From Vespula vulgaris (Eukaryota > Arthropoda > Insecta > Hymenoptera > Vespidae), in the NCBI RefSeq assembly GCF_905475345.1, contig NW_026114518.1:186001-250000 (forward strand): a DNA stretch of 64,000 bases. Direction: 5' to 3'. Positions 25,681-38,600 of the stretch are shown here, piece after piece. Position 1 is the first letter of the stretch; each line of letters starts with the position of its first letter. The position numbers were made by a program, and so were the translations under genes. A model generated the notes under the pieces. That model had not been told where the DNA came from. It saw only the letters and a program-made list of their open reading frames with translations, and searched no databases.

Positions 25681-28600
25681 ACCGGACAGGGGTCATTGGA
25701 AGGCGCTCCTCGCGCACTACACGGCCATATTTTGTTCATCCAGATCTGACCAATAGGAGCAGAGTTATAACGGTTTAAAGGGAACAAAGGAAAAAAAAAT
25801 TTTTCTTTAACAATTTTTTTCTCCGAAACTATAGCACCTAGAACAACCGGAGCGAGGGAATTGGAAAGTGCTCGTCGCCTCCTACAGGCGCATATTTTTT
25901 TCATCCAGATCTGACCAATTGGAGCCGAGTTATAACGGTTTAAAGGGAACAAAGGAAACAAAAATTTTTCTTTAACAATTTTTTCCTCCGAAACTGTAGC
26001 ACTTAGAACAACCGGAGCGAGGGCATTGGAAAGGACTCGTCGCGCCGTACACGGCCATATTTTGTTCATCCAGATCTGACCAATAGGAGCCGAGTTATAA
26101 CGGTTTAAATGGTACAAAGGAAAAAAAAATTTTCCTTTAACAATTTTTTTCTCCGAAACTATAGCACCTAGAACAACCGAAGCGAGGGCATTGGAAAGAG
26201 CTCGTCGCGCTCTACACGCCCATATTTTTTTCATCCAGATCTGACCAATAGCAGCCGAGTTATAACGGTTTAAAGGGAACAAAGGAAAAAAAAATTCTCT
26301 TTAACAATTTTTCTCTCCGAAACTATAGCACCTAGAACAACCGTAGCGAGGGCATTGGAAAGGGCTCGTCGCCTCCTACACGGTCATATTTTTTTCATCC
26401 AGATCTGACCAATAGGAGCCGAGTTACAACCGTTTAAATGGAACAATGGAAAATAATCTTTCTTTAACAATTTTTTTCTCCAAAACTATAGCAACGAGAA
26501 CAACCGGGCAGGGGTCATTGGAAAGGACTCGTCGCGCCGTACACGGCCATATTTTGTTCATCCAGATCTGACCAATAGGAGCCGAGTTATAACGGTTTAA
26601 AGGGTACAAAGGAAAAAAAAATTTTCCTTTAACAATTTTTTTCTCCGAAACTATAGCACCTAGAACAACCGAAGCGAGGGCATTGGAAAGGGCTCGTCGC
26701 CTCCTACACGGTCATATTTTTTTCATCCAGATCTGACCAATAGGAGCCGAGTTACAACGGTTTAAATGGAACAAAGGAAAAAAAAATTCTCTTTAACAAT
26801 TTTTCTCTCCGAAACTATAGCACCTAAAACAACCGTAGCGAGGGCATTGGAAAGGGCTCGTCGCCTCCTACACGGACATATTTTTTTCATCCAGATCTGA
26901 CCGATAGGAGCCGAGTTACAACGGTTTAAATGGAACAAAGGAAAATAATCTTTCTTTAACAATTTTTTTCTCCAAAACTATAGCACCTAGATCAACCGGA
27001 CAGGGGTCATTGGAAGGCGCTCCTCGCGCAATACACGGCCATATTTTGTTCATCCAGATCTGACCAATAGGAGCCGAGTTATAGCGGTTTAAATGGAACA
27101 AAGGAAAAAAAAATTTTTCTTTAACAATTTTTTCCTAGGAAACTGTAGCACCTAGAACAACCGGAGCGAGGACATTGGAAAGGACTCGTCGCGCCGTACA
27201 CGCCCATATTTTTTTCATCCAGATCTGACCAATAGGAGCCGAGTTATAACGGTTTAAAGGGAACAAAGGAAAAAAAAATTTTTCTTTCACAATTTTTCTC
27301 TCCGAAACTATAGCACCTAGAACAACCGTAGCGATGGCATTGGAAAGGGCTCGTCGCCTCCTACACGGCCATATTTTTTTCATCCAGATCTGACCAATAG
27401 GAGCAGAGTTACAACGGTTTAAATGGAACAAAGGAAAATAATCTTTCTTTAACAATTTTTTTCTCCAAAACTATAGCACCTAGAACAACCGGACAGGGGT
27501 CATTGGAAGGCGCTCCTCACGCACTACACGGCCATATTATGTTCATGCAGTTCTGACCAATAGGAGCCGAGTTATAACGGTTTAAAGGGTACAAAGGAAA
27601 AAAAAATTTTCCTTTAACAATTTTTTTCTCCGGAACTATAGCACCTAGAACAACCGAAGCGAGGGCATTGGAAAGCGCTCGTCGCGCCGTACACGCCCAT
27701 ATTTTTTTCATCCAGATCTGACCAATAGGAGCCGAGTTATAACGGTTTAAAGGGAACAAAGGAAAAAAAAATTTTTCTTTCACAATTTTTTTCTCCGAAA
27801 CTATAGCATCTAGAACAACCGGAGCGAGGGCATTGGAAAGGGCTCGTCGCCTCCTACACGGCCATATTTTTTTCATCCAGATCTGACCAATAGGAGCCGA
27901 GTTATAACGGTTTAAATGGAACAAAGGAAAATAATCTTTCTTTAACAATTTTTTTCTCCAAAACTATAGCACCTAGATCAACCGGACAGGGGTCATTGGA
28001 AGGCGCTCCTCGCGCAATACACGGCCATATTTTGTTCATCCAGATCTGACCAATAGGAGCCGAGTTATAACGGTTTAAAGGGAACAAAGGAAAAAAAAAT
28101 TTTTCTTTAACAATTTTTTCTCCGAAACTGTAGCACCTAGAACAACCGGAGCGAGGGAATTGGAAAGGGCTCGTCGCCTCCTACACGGTCATATTTTTTT
28201 CATCCAGATCTGACCAATAGGAGCCGAGTTACAACGGTTTAAATGGAACAAAGGAAAAAAAAATTCTCTTTAACAATTTTTCTCTCCGAAACTATAGCAC
28301 CTAAAACAACCGTAGCGAGGGCATTGGAAAGGGCTCGTCGCCTCCTACACGGACATATTTTTTTCATCCAGATCTGACCGATAGGAGCCGAGTTACAACG
28401 GTTTAAATGGAACAAAGGAAAATAATCTTTCTTTAACAATTTTTTTCTCCAAAACTATAGCACCTAGATCAACCGGACAGGGGTCATTGGAAGGCGCTCC
28501 TCGCGCAATACACGGCCATATTTTGTTCATCCAGATCTGACCAATAGGAGCCGAGTTATAGCGGTTTAAATGGAACAAAGGAAAAAAAAATTTTTATTTA

Positions 28601-28806
28601 ACAATTTTTTCCTAGGAAACTGTAGCACCTAGAACAACCGGAGCGAGGACATTGGAAAGGACTCGTCGCGCCGTACACGCCCATATTTTTTTCATCCAGA
28701 TCTGACCAATAGGAGCCGAGTTATAACGGTTTAAAGGGAACAAAGGAAAAAAAAATTTTTCTTTCACAATTTTTCTCTCCGAAACTATAGCACCTAGAAC
28801 AACCGT
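25523..28806. repeat. 3,284-bp HOR block, copy 1 (20 monomers)
   Basis: Landmarks recur 3284 bp downstream. Inside it, 26.76-28.2 kb and the following monomers show a 1477-bp (9-mer) offset. B monomers are spaced about 493 bp apart here, giving a regular A-A-B trimer substructure. The left breakpoint lies in GCGAGGGCACTGGAAAGG. Confidence 0.88.
26762..28238. repeat. Nested 1,477-bp 9-mer HOR (A-A-B trimers)
   Basis: Features at 26762, 26916 and 27135 recur at 28239, 28393 and 28612, all offset by 1477 bp. The pattern appears again at 30046/31523 and 42691/44168. The length equals nine units minus 8 bp; three B monomers account for 6 bp, and a shortened T-tract (TTTTTTCTCCG near 28120) accounts for part of the rest. 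Confidence 0.82.
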
Positions 28807-31800
28807 AGCGAGGGCACTGGAAAGGGCTCGTCGCGCCCTACGCGCCCATATTTTTTTCATCCAGATCTGACCAATAGGAGCTGAGTTACACCGGTTTAAA
28901 TGGAACAAAGGAAAATAATCTTTCTTTAACAATTTTTTTCTCCAAAACTATAGCAACGAGAACAACCGGACAGGGGTCATTGGAAGGCGCTCCTCGCGCA
29001 CTACACGGCCATATTTTGTTCATCCAGATCTGACCAATAGGAGCAGAGTTATAACGGTTTAAAGGGAACAAAGGAAAAAAAAATTTTTCTTTAACAATTT
29101 TTTTCTCCGAAACTATAGCACCTAGAACAACCGGAGCGAGGGAATTGGAAAGTGCTCGTCGCCTCCTACAGGCGCATATTTTTTTCATCCAGATCTGACC
29201 AATTGGAGCCGAGTTATAACGGTTTAAAGGGAACAAAGGAAACAAAAATTTTTCTTTAACAATTTTTTCCTCCGAAACTGTAGCACTTAGAACAACCGGA
29301 GCGAGGGCATTGGAAAGGACTCGTCGCGCCGTACACGGCCATATTTTGTTCATCCAGATCTGACCAATAGGAGCCGAGTTATAACGGTTTAAATGGTACA
29401 AAGGAAAAAAAAATTTTCCTTTAACAATTTTTTTCTCCGAAACTATAGCACCTAGAACAACCGAAGCGAGGGCATTGGAAAGAGCTCGTCGCGCTCTACA
29501 CGCCCATATTTTTTTCATCCAGATCTTACCAATAGCAGCCGAGTTATAACGGTTTAAAGGGAACAAAGGAAAAAAAAATTCTCTTTAACAATTTTTCTCT
29601 CCGAAACTATAGCACCTAGAACAACCGTAGCGAGGGCATTGGAAAGGGCTCGTCGCCTCCTACACGGTCATATTTTTTTCATCCAGATCTGACCAATAGG
29701 AGCCGAGTTACAACCGTTTAAATGGAACAATGGAAAATAATCTTTCTTTAACAATTTTTTTCTCCAAAACTATAGCAACGAGAACAACCGGGCAGGGGTC
29801 ATTGGAAAGGACTCGTCGCGCCGTACACGGCCATATTTTGTTCATCCAGATCTGACCAATAGGAGCCGAGTTATAACGGTTTAAAGGGTACAAAGGAAAA
29901 AAAAATTTTCCTTTAACAATTTTTTTCTCCGAAACTATAGCACCTAGAACAACCGAAGCGAGGGCATTGGAAAGGGCTCGTCGCCTCCTACACGGTCATA
30001 TTTTTTTCATCCAGATCTGACCAATAGGAGCCGAGTTACAACGGTTTAAATGGAACAAAGGAAAAAAAAATTCTCTTTAACAATTTTTCTCTCCGAAACT
30101 ATAGCACCTAAAACAACCGTAGCGAGGGCATTGGAAAGGGCTCGTCGCCTCCTACACGGACATATTTTTTTCATCCAGATCTGACCGATAGGAGCCGAGT
30201 TACAACGGTTTAAATGGAACAAAGGAAAATAATCTTTCTTTAACAATTTTTTTCTCCAAAACTATAGCACCTAGATCAACCGGACAGGGGTCATTGGAAG
30301 GCGCTCCTCGCGCAATACACGGCCATATTTTGTTCATCCAGATCTGACCAATAGGAGCCGAGTTATAGCGGTTTAAATGGAACAAAGGAAAAAAAAATTT
30401 TTCTTTAACAATTTTTTCCTAGGAAACTGTAGCACCTAGAACAACCGGAGCGAGGACATTGGAAAGGACTCGTCGCGCCGTACACGCCCATATTTTTTTC
30501 ATCCAGATCTGACCAATAGGAGCCGAGTTATAACGGTTTAAAGGGAACAAAGGAAAAAAAAATTTTTCTTTCACAATTTTTCTCTCCGAAACTATAGCAC
30601 CTAGAACAACCGTAGCGATGGCATTGGAAAGGGCTCGTCGCCTCCTACACGGCCATATTTTTTTCATCCAGATCTGACCAATAGGAGCAGAGTTACAACG
30701 GTTTAAATGGAACAAAGGAAAATAATCTTTCTTTAACAATTTTTTTCTCCAAAACTATAGCACCTAGAACAACCAGACAGGGGTCATTGGAAGGCGCTCC
30801 TCACGCACTACACGGCCATATTATGTTCATGCAGTTCTGACCAATAGGAGCCGAGTTATAACGGTTTAAAGGGTACAAAGGAAAAAAAAATTTTCCTTTA
30901 ACAATTTTTTTCTCCGGAACTATAGCACCTAGAACAACCGAAGCGAGGGCATTGGAAAGCGCTCGTCGCGCCGTACACGCCCATATTTTTTTCATCCAGA
31001 TCTGACCAATAGGAGCCGAGTTATAACGGTTTAAAGGGAACAAAGGAAAAAAAAATTTTTCTTTCACAATTTTTTTCTCCGAAACTATAGCATCTAGAAC
31101 AACCGGAGCGAGGGCATTGGAAAGGGCTCGTCGCCTCCTACACGGCCATATTTTTTTCATCCAGATCTGACCAATAGGAGCCGAGTTATAACGGTTTAAA
31201 TGGAACAAAGGAAAATAATCTTTCTTTAACAATTTTTTTCTCCAAAACTATAGCACCTAGATCAACCGGACAGGGGTCATTGGAAGGCGCTCCTCGCGCA
31301 ATACACGGCCATATTTTGTTCATCCAGATCTGACCAATAGGAGCCGAGTTATAACGGTTTAAAGGGAACAAAGGAAAAAAAAATTTTTCTTTAACAATTT
31401 TTTCTCCGAAACTGTAGCACCTAGAACAACCGGAGCGAGGGAATTGGAAAGGGCTCGTCGCCTCCTACACGGTCATATTTTTTTCATCCAGATCTGACCA
31501 ATAGGAGCCGAGTTACAACGGTTTAAATGGAACAAAGGAAAAAAAAATTCTCTTTAACAATTTTTCTCTCCGAAACTATAGCACCTAAAACAACCGTAGC
31601 GAGGGCATTGGAAAGGGCTCGTCGCCTCCTACACGGACATATTTTTTTCATCCAGATCTGACCGATAGGAGCCGAGTTACAACGGTTTAAATGGAACAAA
31701 GGAAAATAATCTTTCTTTAACAATTTTTTTCTCCAAAACTATAGCACCTAGATCAACCGGACAGGGGTCATTGGAAGGCGCTCCTCGCGCAATACACGGC

Positions 31801-32090
31801 CATATTTTGTTCATCCAGATCTGACCAATAGGAGCCGAGTTATAGCGGTTTAAATGGAACAAAGGAAAAAAAAATTTTTATTTAACAATTTTTTCCTAGG
31901 AAACTGTAGCACCTAGAACAACCGGAGCGAGGACATTGGAAAGGACTCGTCGCGCCGTACACGCCCATATTTTTTTCATCCAGATCTGACCAATAGGAGC
32001 CGAGTTATAACGGTTTAAAGGGAACAAAGGAAAAAAAAATTTTTCTTTCACAATTTTTCTCTCCGAAACTATAGCACCTAGAACAACCGT
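28807..32090. repeat. 3,284-bp HOR block, copy 2 (20 monomers)
   Basis: This is a tandem copy of 25,523-28,806. Differences noticed: GAGCTGAG near 28880 against GAGCCGAG near 25596, GATCTTACC near 29524 against GATCTGACC near 26240, and CCAGACAG near 30774 against CCGGACAG near 27490. Its right end is marked by the switch from the CACTGG to the CATTGG monomer at about 32,100. Confidence 0.88.
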
Positions 32091-35000
32091 AGCGAGGGCA
32101 TTGGAAAGGGCTCGTCGCCTCCTACACGGCCATATTTTTTTCATCCAGATCTGACCAATAGGAGCAGAGTTACAACGGTTTAAATGGAACAAAGGAAAAT
32201 AATCTTTCTTTAACAATTTTTTTCTCCAAAACTATAGCACCTAGAACAACCGGACAGGGGTCATTGGAAGGCGCTCCTCACGCACTACACGGCCATATTA
32301 TGTTCATGCAGTTCTGACCAATAGTAGCCGAGTTATAACGGTTTAAAGGGTACAAAGGAAAAAAAAATTTTCCTTTAACAATTTTTTTCTCCGAAACTAT
32401 AGCATCTAGAACAACCGGAGCGAGGGCATTGGAAAGGGCTCGTCGCCTCCTACACGGCCATATTTTTTTCATCCAGATCTGACCAATAGGAGCCGAGTTA
32501 TAACGGTTTAAATGGAACAAAGGAAAATAATCTTTCTTTAACAATTTTTTTCTCCAAAACTATAGCACCTAGATCAACCGGACAGGGGTCATTGGAAGGC
32601 GCTCCTCGCGCAATACACGGCCATATTTTGCTCATCCAGATCTGACCAATAGGAGCCGAGTTATAGCGGTTTAAATGGAACAAAGGAAAAAAAAATTTTT
32701 CTTTAACAATTTTTTCCTAGGAAACTGTAGCACCTAGAACAACCGGAGCGAGGACATTGGAAAGGACTCGTCGCGCCGTACACGCCCATATTTTTTTCAT
32801 CCAGATCTGACCAATAGGAGCCAAGTTATAACGGTTTAAAGGGAACAAAGGAAAAAAAAATTTTTCTTTCACAATTTTTCTCTCCGAAACTATAGCACCT
32901 AGAACAACCGCAGCGAGGGCATTGGAAAGGGCTCGTCGCCTCCTACACGGCCATATTTTTTTCATCCAGATCTGACCAATAGGAGCCGAGTTCCAACCGT
33001 TTAAATGGAACAATGGAAAATAATCTTTCTTTAACAATTTTTTTCTCCAAAACTATAGCACCTAGATCAACCGGACAGGGGTCATTGGAAGGCGCTCCTC
33101 GCGCAATACACGGCCATATTTTGTTCATCCAGATCTGACCAATAGGAGCCGAGTTATAACGGTTTAAAGGGAAACAAAGGAAAAAAAAATTTTTCTTTAA
33201 CAATTTTTTCCTCCGAAACTGTAGCACCTAGAACAACCGGAGCGAGGGAATTGGAAAAGGCTCGTCGCCTCCTACATGGTCATATTTTTTTCATCCAGAT
33301 CTGACCAATAGGAGCCGAGTTACAACGGTTTAAATGGAACAAAGGAAAAAAAAATTCTCTTTAACAATTTTTCTCTCCGAAACTATAGCACCTAGAACAA
33401 CCGTAGCGAGGGCATTGGAAAGGGCTCGTCGCCTCCTACACGGCCATATTTTTTTCATCCAGATCTGACCGATAGGAGCCGAGTTACAACGGTTTAAATG
33501 GAACAAAGGAAAATAATCTTTCTTTAACAATTTTTTTCTCCAAAACTATAGCACCTAGATCAACCGGACAGGGGTCATTGGAAGGCGCTCCTGGCGCAAT
33601 ACACGGCCATATTTTGTTCATCCAGATCTGACCAATAGGAGCCGAGTTATAACGGTTTAAAGGGAACAAAGGAAAAAAAAATTTTTCTTTAACAATTTTT
33701 TCCTAGGAAACTGTAGCACCTAGAACAACCGGAGCGAGGACATTGGAAAGGACTCGTCGCGCCGTACACGCCCATATTTTTTTCATCCAGATCTGACCAA
33801 TAGGAGCCGAGTTATAACGGTTTAAAGGGAACAAAGGAAAAAAAAATTTTTCTTTCACAATTTTTTTCTCCGAAACTATAGCACCTAGAACAACCGGAGC
33901 GAGGGAATTGGAAAGTGCTCGTCGCCTCCTACAGGCGCATATTTTTTTCATCCAGATCCGACCAATTGGAGCCGAGTTATAACGGTTTAAAGGGAACAAA
34001 GGAAACAAAAATTTTTCTTTAACAATTTTTTCCTCCGAAACTGTAGCACTTAGAACAACCGGAGCGAGGGCATTGGAAAGGACTCGTCGCGCCGTACACG
34101 GCCATATTTTGTTCATCCAGATCTGACCAATAGGAGCCGAGTTATAACGGTTTAAATGGTACAAAGGAAAAAAAAATTTTCCTTTAACAATTTTTTTCTC
34201 CGAAACTATAGCACCTACAACAACCGAAGCGAGGGCATTGGAAAGAGCTCGTCACGCCGTACACGCACATATTTTTTTCATCCAGATCTGACCAATAGGA
34301 GCCGAGTTATAACGGTTTAAAGGGAACAAAGGAAAAAAAAATTTTTCTTTCACAATTTTTCTCTCCGAAACTATAGCATCTAGAACAACCGAAGCGAGGG
34401 CATTGGAAAGGGCTCGTTGCGCCGTACACGCCCATATTTTTTTCATCCAGATCTGACCAATAAGAGCCGAGTTATAACGGTTTAAAGGGAACAAAGGAAA
34501 AAAAATTTTTTTTAACAATTTTTCTCTCCGAAACTATAGCATCTAGAACAACCGGAGCGAGGTCATTGGAAAGGGCTCGTCGCGCCCTACAGGGGCATAT
34601 TTTTTTCATCCAGATCTGACCAATACGAGCCGAGTTATAACGGTTTAAAGGGAACAAAGGAAAAAAAAATTTTTTTTAACAATTTTTTCCTCCGAAACTG
34701 TGGCATCTAGAACAACTGGACCGAGGTCATTGGAAAGGGCTCGTCGCGCCCTACGCGCCCATATTTTTTTCATCCAGATCTGACCAATAGGAGCCGAGTT
34801 ACAACGGTTTAAATGGAACAAAGGAAAATAATCTTTCTTTAACAATTTTTTTCTCCAAAACTATAGCACCTAGAACAACCGGACAGGGGTCATTGGAAGG
34901 CGCTCCTCGCGCACTACACGGCCATATTTTGTTCATACAGATCTGACCAATATGAGCCGAGTTATAACGGATAAAGCGGAACAATGGAAAAAAAAATTTT

Positions 35001-35642
35001 TCTTTAACAATTTTTTTCTCCGAAACTGTGGCACCTAGAACAACCGGAGCGAGGGCATTGGAAAGGGCTCGTCGCCTCCTACATGGTCATATTTTTTTCA
35101 TCCAGATCTGACCAATAGGAGCCGAGTTACAACGGTTTAAATGGAACAAAGGAAAAAAAATTTTTCTTTAACAATTTTTTTCTCCGAAACTTTGGCACCT
35201 AGAACAACCGGAGCGGGGGCATTGGAAAGGGCTCGTCGCGCTCTACACGCCCATATTTTCTCATCCAGACCTGACCAATAGCAGCCGAGTTATAACGGTT
35301 TAAAGGGGACAAAGGAAAAAAAAATTCTCTTTAACAATTTTTCTCTCCGAAACTATAGCACCTAGAACAACCGTAGCGAGGGCATTGGAAAGGGCTCGTC
35401 GCCTCCTACACGGCCATATTTTTTTCATCCAGATCTGACCAATAGGAGCCGAGTTATAACGGTTTAAAGGGAACAAAGGAAAAAAAATTTTTTCTTTCAC
35501 AATTTTTTTCTCCGAAACTATAGCATCCAGAACAACCGGAGCGAGGGCACTGGAAAGGGCTCGTCGCGCCCTACGCGCCCATATTTTTTTCATCCAGATC
35601 TGACCAATAGGAGCCGAGTTACACCGGTTTAAATGGAACAAA
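29732..35642. repeat. 5.9-kb supra-HOR block, copy A (36 monomers)
   Basis: Positions 30046, 30419, 30801, 32278, 33330 and 34252 all recur 5911 bp downstream. The block joins two 9-mer/8-mer repeats to the shared 1.7-kb segment. It carries a single-T deletion in the T-run near 34,670 (8 T against 9 T in the next copy). It overlaps the end of the second 3,284-bp copy because duplications are nested. Confidence 0.88.
34968..34987. repeat. Rare marker variant CGGATAAAGCGG, copy 2
   Basis: It has the same flanks as the first copy, 10,017 bp downstream, inside the shared 1.7-kb segment of copy A. Confidence 0.88.
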
Positions 35643-38600
35643 GGAAAATAATCTTTCTTTAACAATTTTTTTCTCCAAAACTATAGCAACGAGAACAACC
35701 GGGCAGGGGTCATTGGAAAGGACTCGTCGCGCCGTACACGGCCATATTTTGTTCATCCAGATCTGACCAATAGGAGCCGAGTTATAACGGTTTAAAGGGT
35801 ACAAAGGAAAAAAAAATTTTCCTTTAACAATTTTTTTCTCCGAAACTATAGCACCTAGAACAACCGAAGCGAGGGCATTGGAAAGGGCTCGTCGCCTCCT
35901 ACACGGTCATATTTTTTTCATCCAGATCTGACCAATAGGAGCCGAGTTACAACGGTTTAAATGGAACAAAGGAAAAAAAAATTCTCTTTAACAATTTTTC
36001 TCTCCGAAACTATAGCACCTAAAACAACCGTAGCGAGGGCATTGGAAAGGGCTCGTCGCCTCCTACACGGACATATTTTTTTCATCCAGATCTGACCGAT
36101 AGGAGGCGAGTTACAACGGTTTAAATGGAACAAAGGAAAATAATCTTTCTTTAACAATTTTTTTCTCCAAAACTATAGCACCTAGATCAACCGGACAGGG
36201 GTCATTGGAAGGCGCTCCTCGCGCAATACACGGCCATATTTTGTTCATCCAGATCTGACCAATAGGAGCCGAGTTATAGCGGTTTAAATGGAACAAAGGA
36301 AAAAAAAATTTTTCTTTAACAATTTTTTCCTAGGAAACTGTAGCACCTAGAACAACCGGAGCGAGGACATTGGAAAGGACTCGTCGCGCCGTACACGCCC
36401 ATATTTTTTTCATCCAGATCTGACCAATAGGAGCCGAGTTATAACGGTTTAAAGGGAACAAAGGAAAAAAAAATTTTTCTTTCACAATTTTTCTCTCCGA
36501 AACTATAGCACCTAGAACAACCGTAGCGATGGCATTGGAAAGGGCTCGTCGCCTCCTACACGGCCATATTTTTTTCATCCAGATCTGACCAATAGGAGCA
36601 GAGTTACAACGGTTTAAATGGAACAAAGGAAAATAATCTTTCTTTAACAATTTTTTTCTCCAAAACTATAGCACCTAGAACAACCGGACAGGGGTCATTG
36701 GAAGGCGCTCCTCACGCACTACACGGCCATATTATGTTCATGCAGTTCTGACCAATAGGAGCCGAGTTATAACGGTTTAAAGGGTACAAAGGAAAAAAAA
36801 ATTTTCCTTTAACAATTTTTTTCTCCGGAACTATAGCACCTAGAACAACCGAAGCGAGGGCATTGGAAAGCGCTCGTCGCGCCGTACACGCCCATATTTT
36901 TTTCATCCAGATCTGACCAATAGGAGCCGAGTTATAACGGTTTAAAGGGAACAAAGGAAAAAAAAATTTTTCTTTCACAATTTTTTTCTCCGAAACTATA
37001 GCATCTAGAACAACCGGAGCGAGGGCATTGGAAAGGGCTCGTCGCCTCCTACACGGCCATATTTTTTTCATCCAGATCTGACCAATAGGAGCCGAGTTAT
37101 AACGGTTTAAATGGAACAAAGGAAAATAATCTTTCTTTAACAATTTTTTTCTCCAAAACTATAGCACCTAGATCAACCGGACAGGGGTCATTGGAAGGCG
37201 CTCCTCGCGCAATACACGGCCATATTTTGTTCATCCAGATCTGACCAATAGGAGCCGAGTTATAACGGTTTAAAGGGAACAAAGGAAAAAAAAATTTTTC
37301 TTTAACAATTTTTTCTCCGAAACTGTAGCACCTAGAACAACCGGAGCGAGGGAATTGGAAAGGGCTCGTCGCCTCCTACACGGTCATATTTTTTTCATCC
37401 AGATCTGACCAATAGGAGCCGAGTTACAACGGTTTAAATGGAACAAAGGAAAAAAAAATTCTCTTTAACAATTTTTCTCTCCGAAACTATAGCACCTAAA
37501 ACAACCGTAGCGAGGGCATTGGAAAGGGCTCGTCGCCTCCTACACGGACATATTTTTTTCATCCAGATCTGACCGATAGGAGCCGAGTTACAACGGTTTA
37601 AATGGAACAAAGGAAAATAATCTTTCTTTAACAATTTTTTTCTCCAAAACTATAGCACCTAGATCAACCGGACAGGGGTCATTGGAAGGCGCTCCTCGCG
37701 CAATACACGGCCATATTTTGTTCATCCAGATCTGACCAATAGGAGCCGAGTTATAGCGGTTTAAATGGAACAAAGGAAAAAAAAATTTTTATTTAACAAT
37801 TTTTTCCTAGGAAACTGTAGCACCTAGAACAACCGGAGCGAGGACATTGGAAAGGACTCGTCGCGCCGTACACGCCCATATTTTTTTCATCCAGATCTGA
37901 CCAATAGGAGCCGAGTTATAACGGTTTAAAGGGAACAAAGGAAAAAAAAATTTTTCTTTCACAATTTTTCTCTCCGAAACTATAGCACCTAGAACAACCG
38001 TAGCGAGGGCATTGGAAAGGGCTCGTCGCCTCCTACACGGCCATATTTTTTTCATCCAGATCTGACCAATAGGAGCAGAGTTACAACGGTTTAAATGGAA
38101 CAAAGGAAAATAATCTTTCTTTAACAATTTTTTTCTCCAAAACTATAGCACCTAGAACAACCGGACAGGGGTCATTGGAAGGCGCTCCTCACGCACTACA
38201 CGGCCATATTATGTTCATGCAGTTCTGACCAATAGTAGCCGAGTTATAACGGTTTAAAGGGTACAAAGGAAAAAAAAATTTTCCTTTAACAATTTTTTTC
38301 TCCGAAACTATAGCATCTAGAACAACCGGAGCGAGGGCATTGGAAAGGGCTCGTCGCCTCCTACACGGCCATATTTTTTTCATCCAGATCTGACCAATAG
38401 GAGCCGAGTTATAACGGTTTAAATGGAACAAAGGAAAATAATCTTTCTTTAACAATTTTTTTCTCCAAAACTATAGCACCTAGATCAACCGGACAGGGGT
38501 CATTGGAAGGCGCTCCTCGCGCAATACACGGCCATATTTTGCTCATCCAGATCTGACCAATAGGAGCCGAGTTATAGCGGTTTAAATGGAACAAAGGAAA

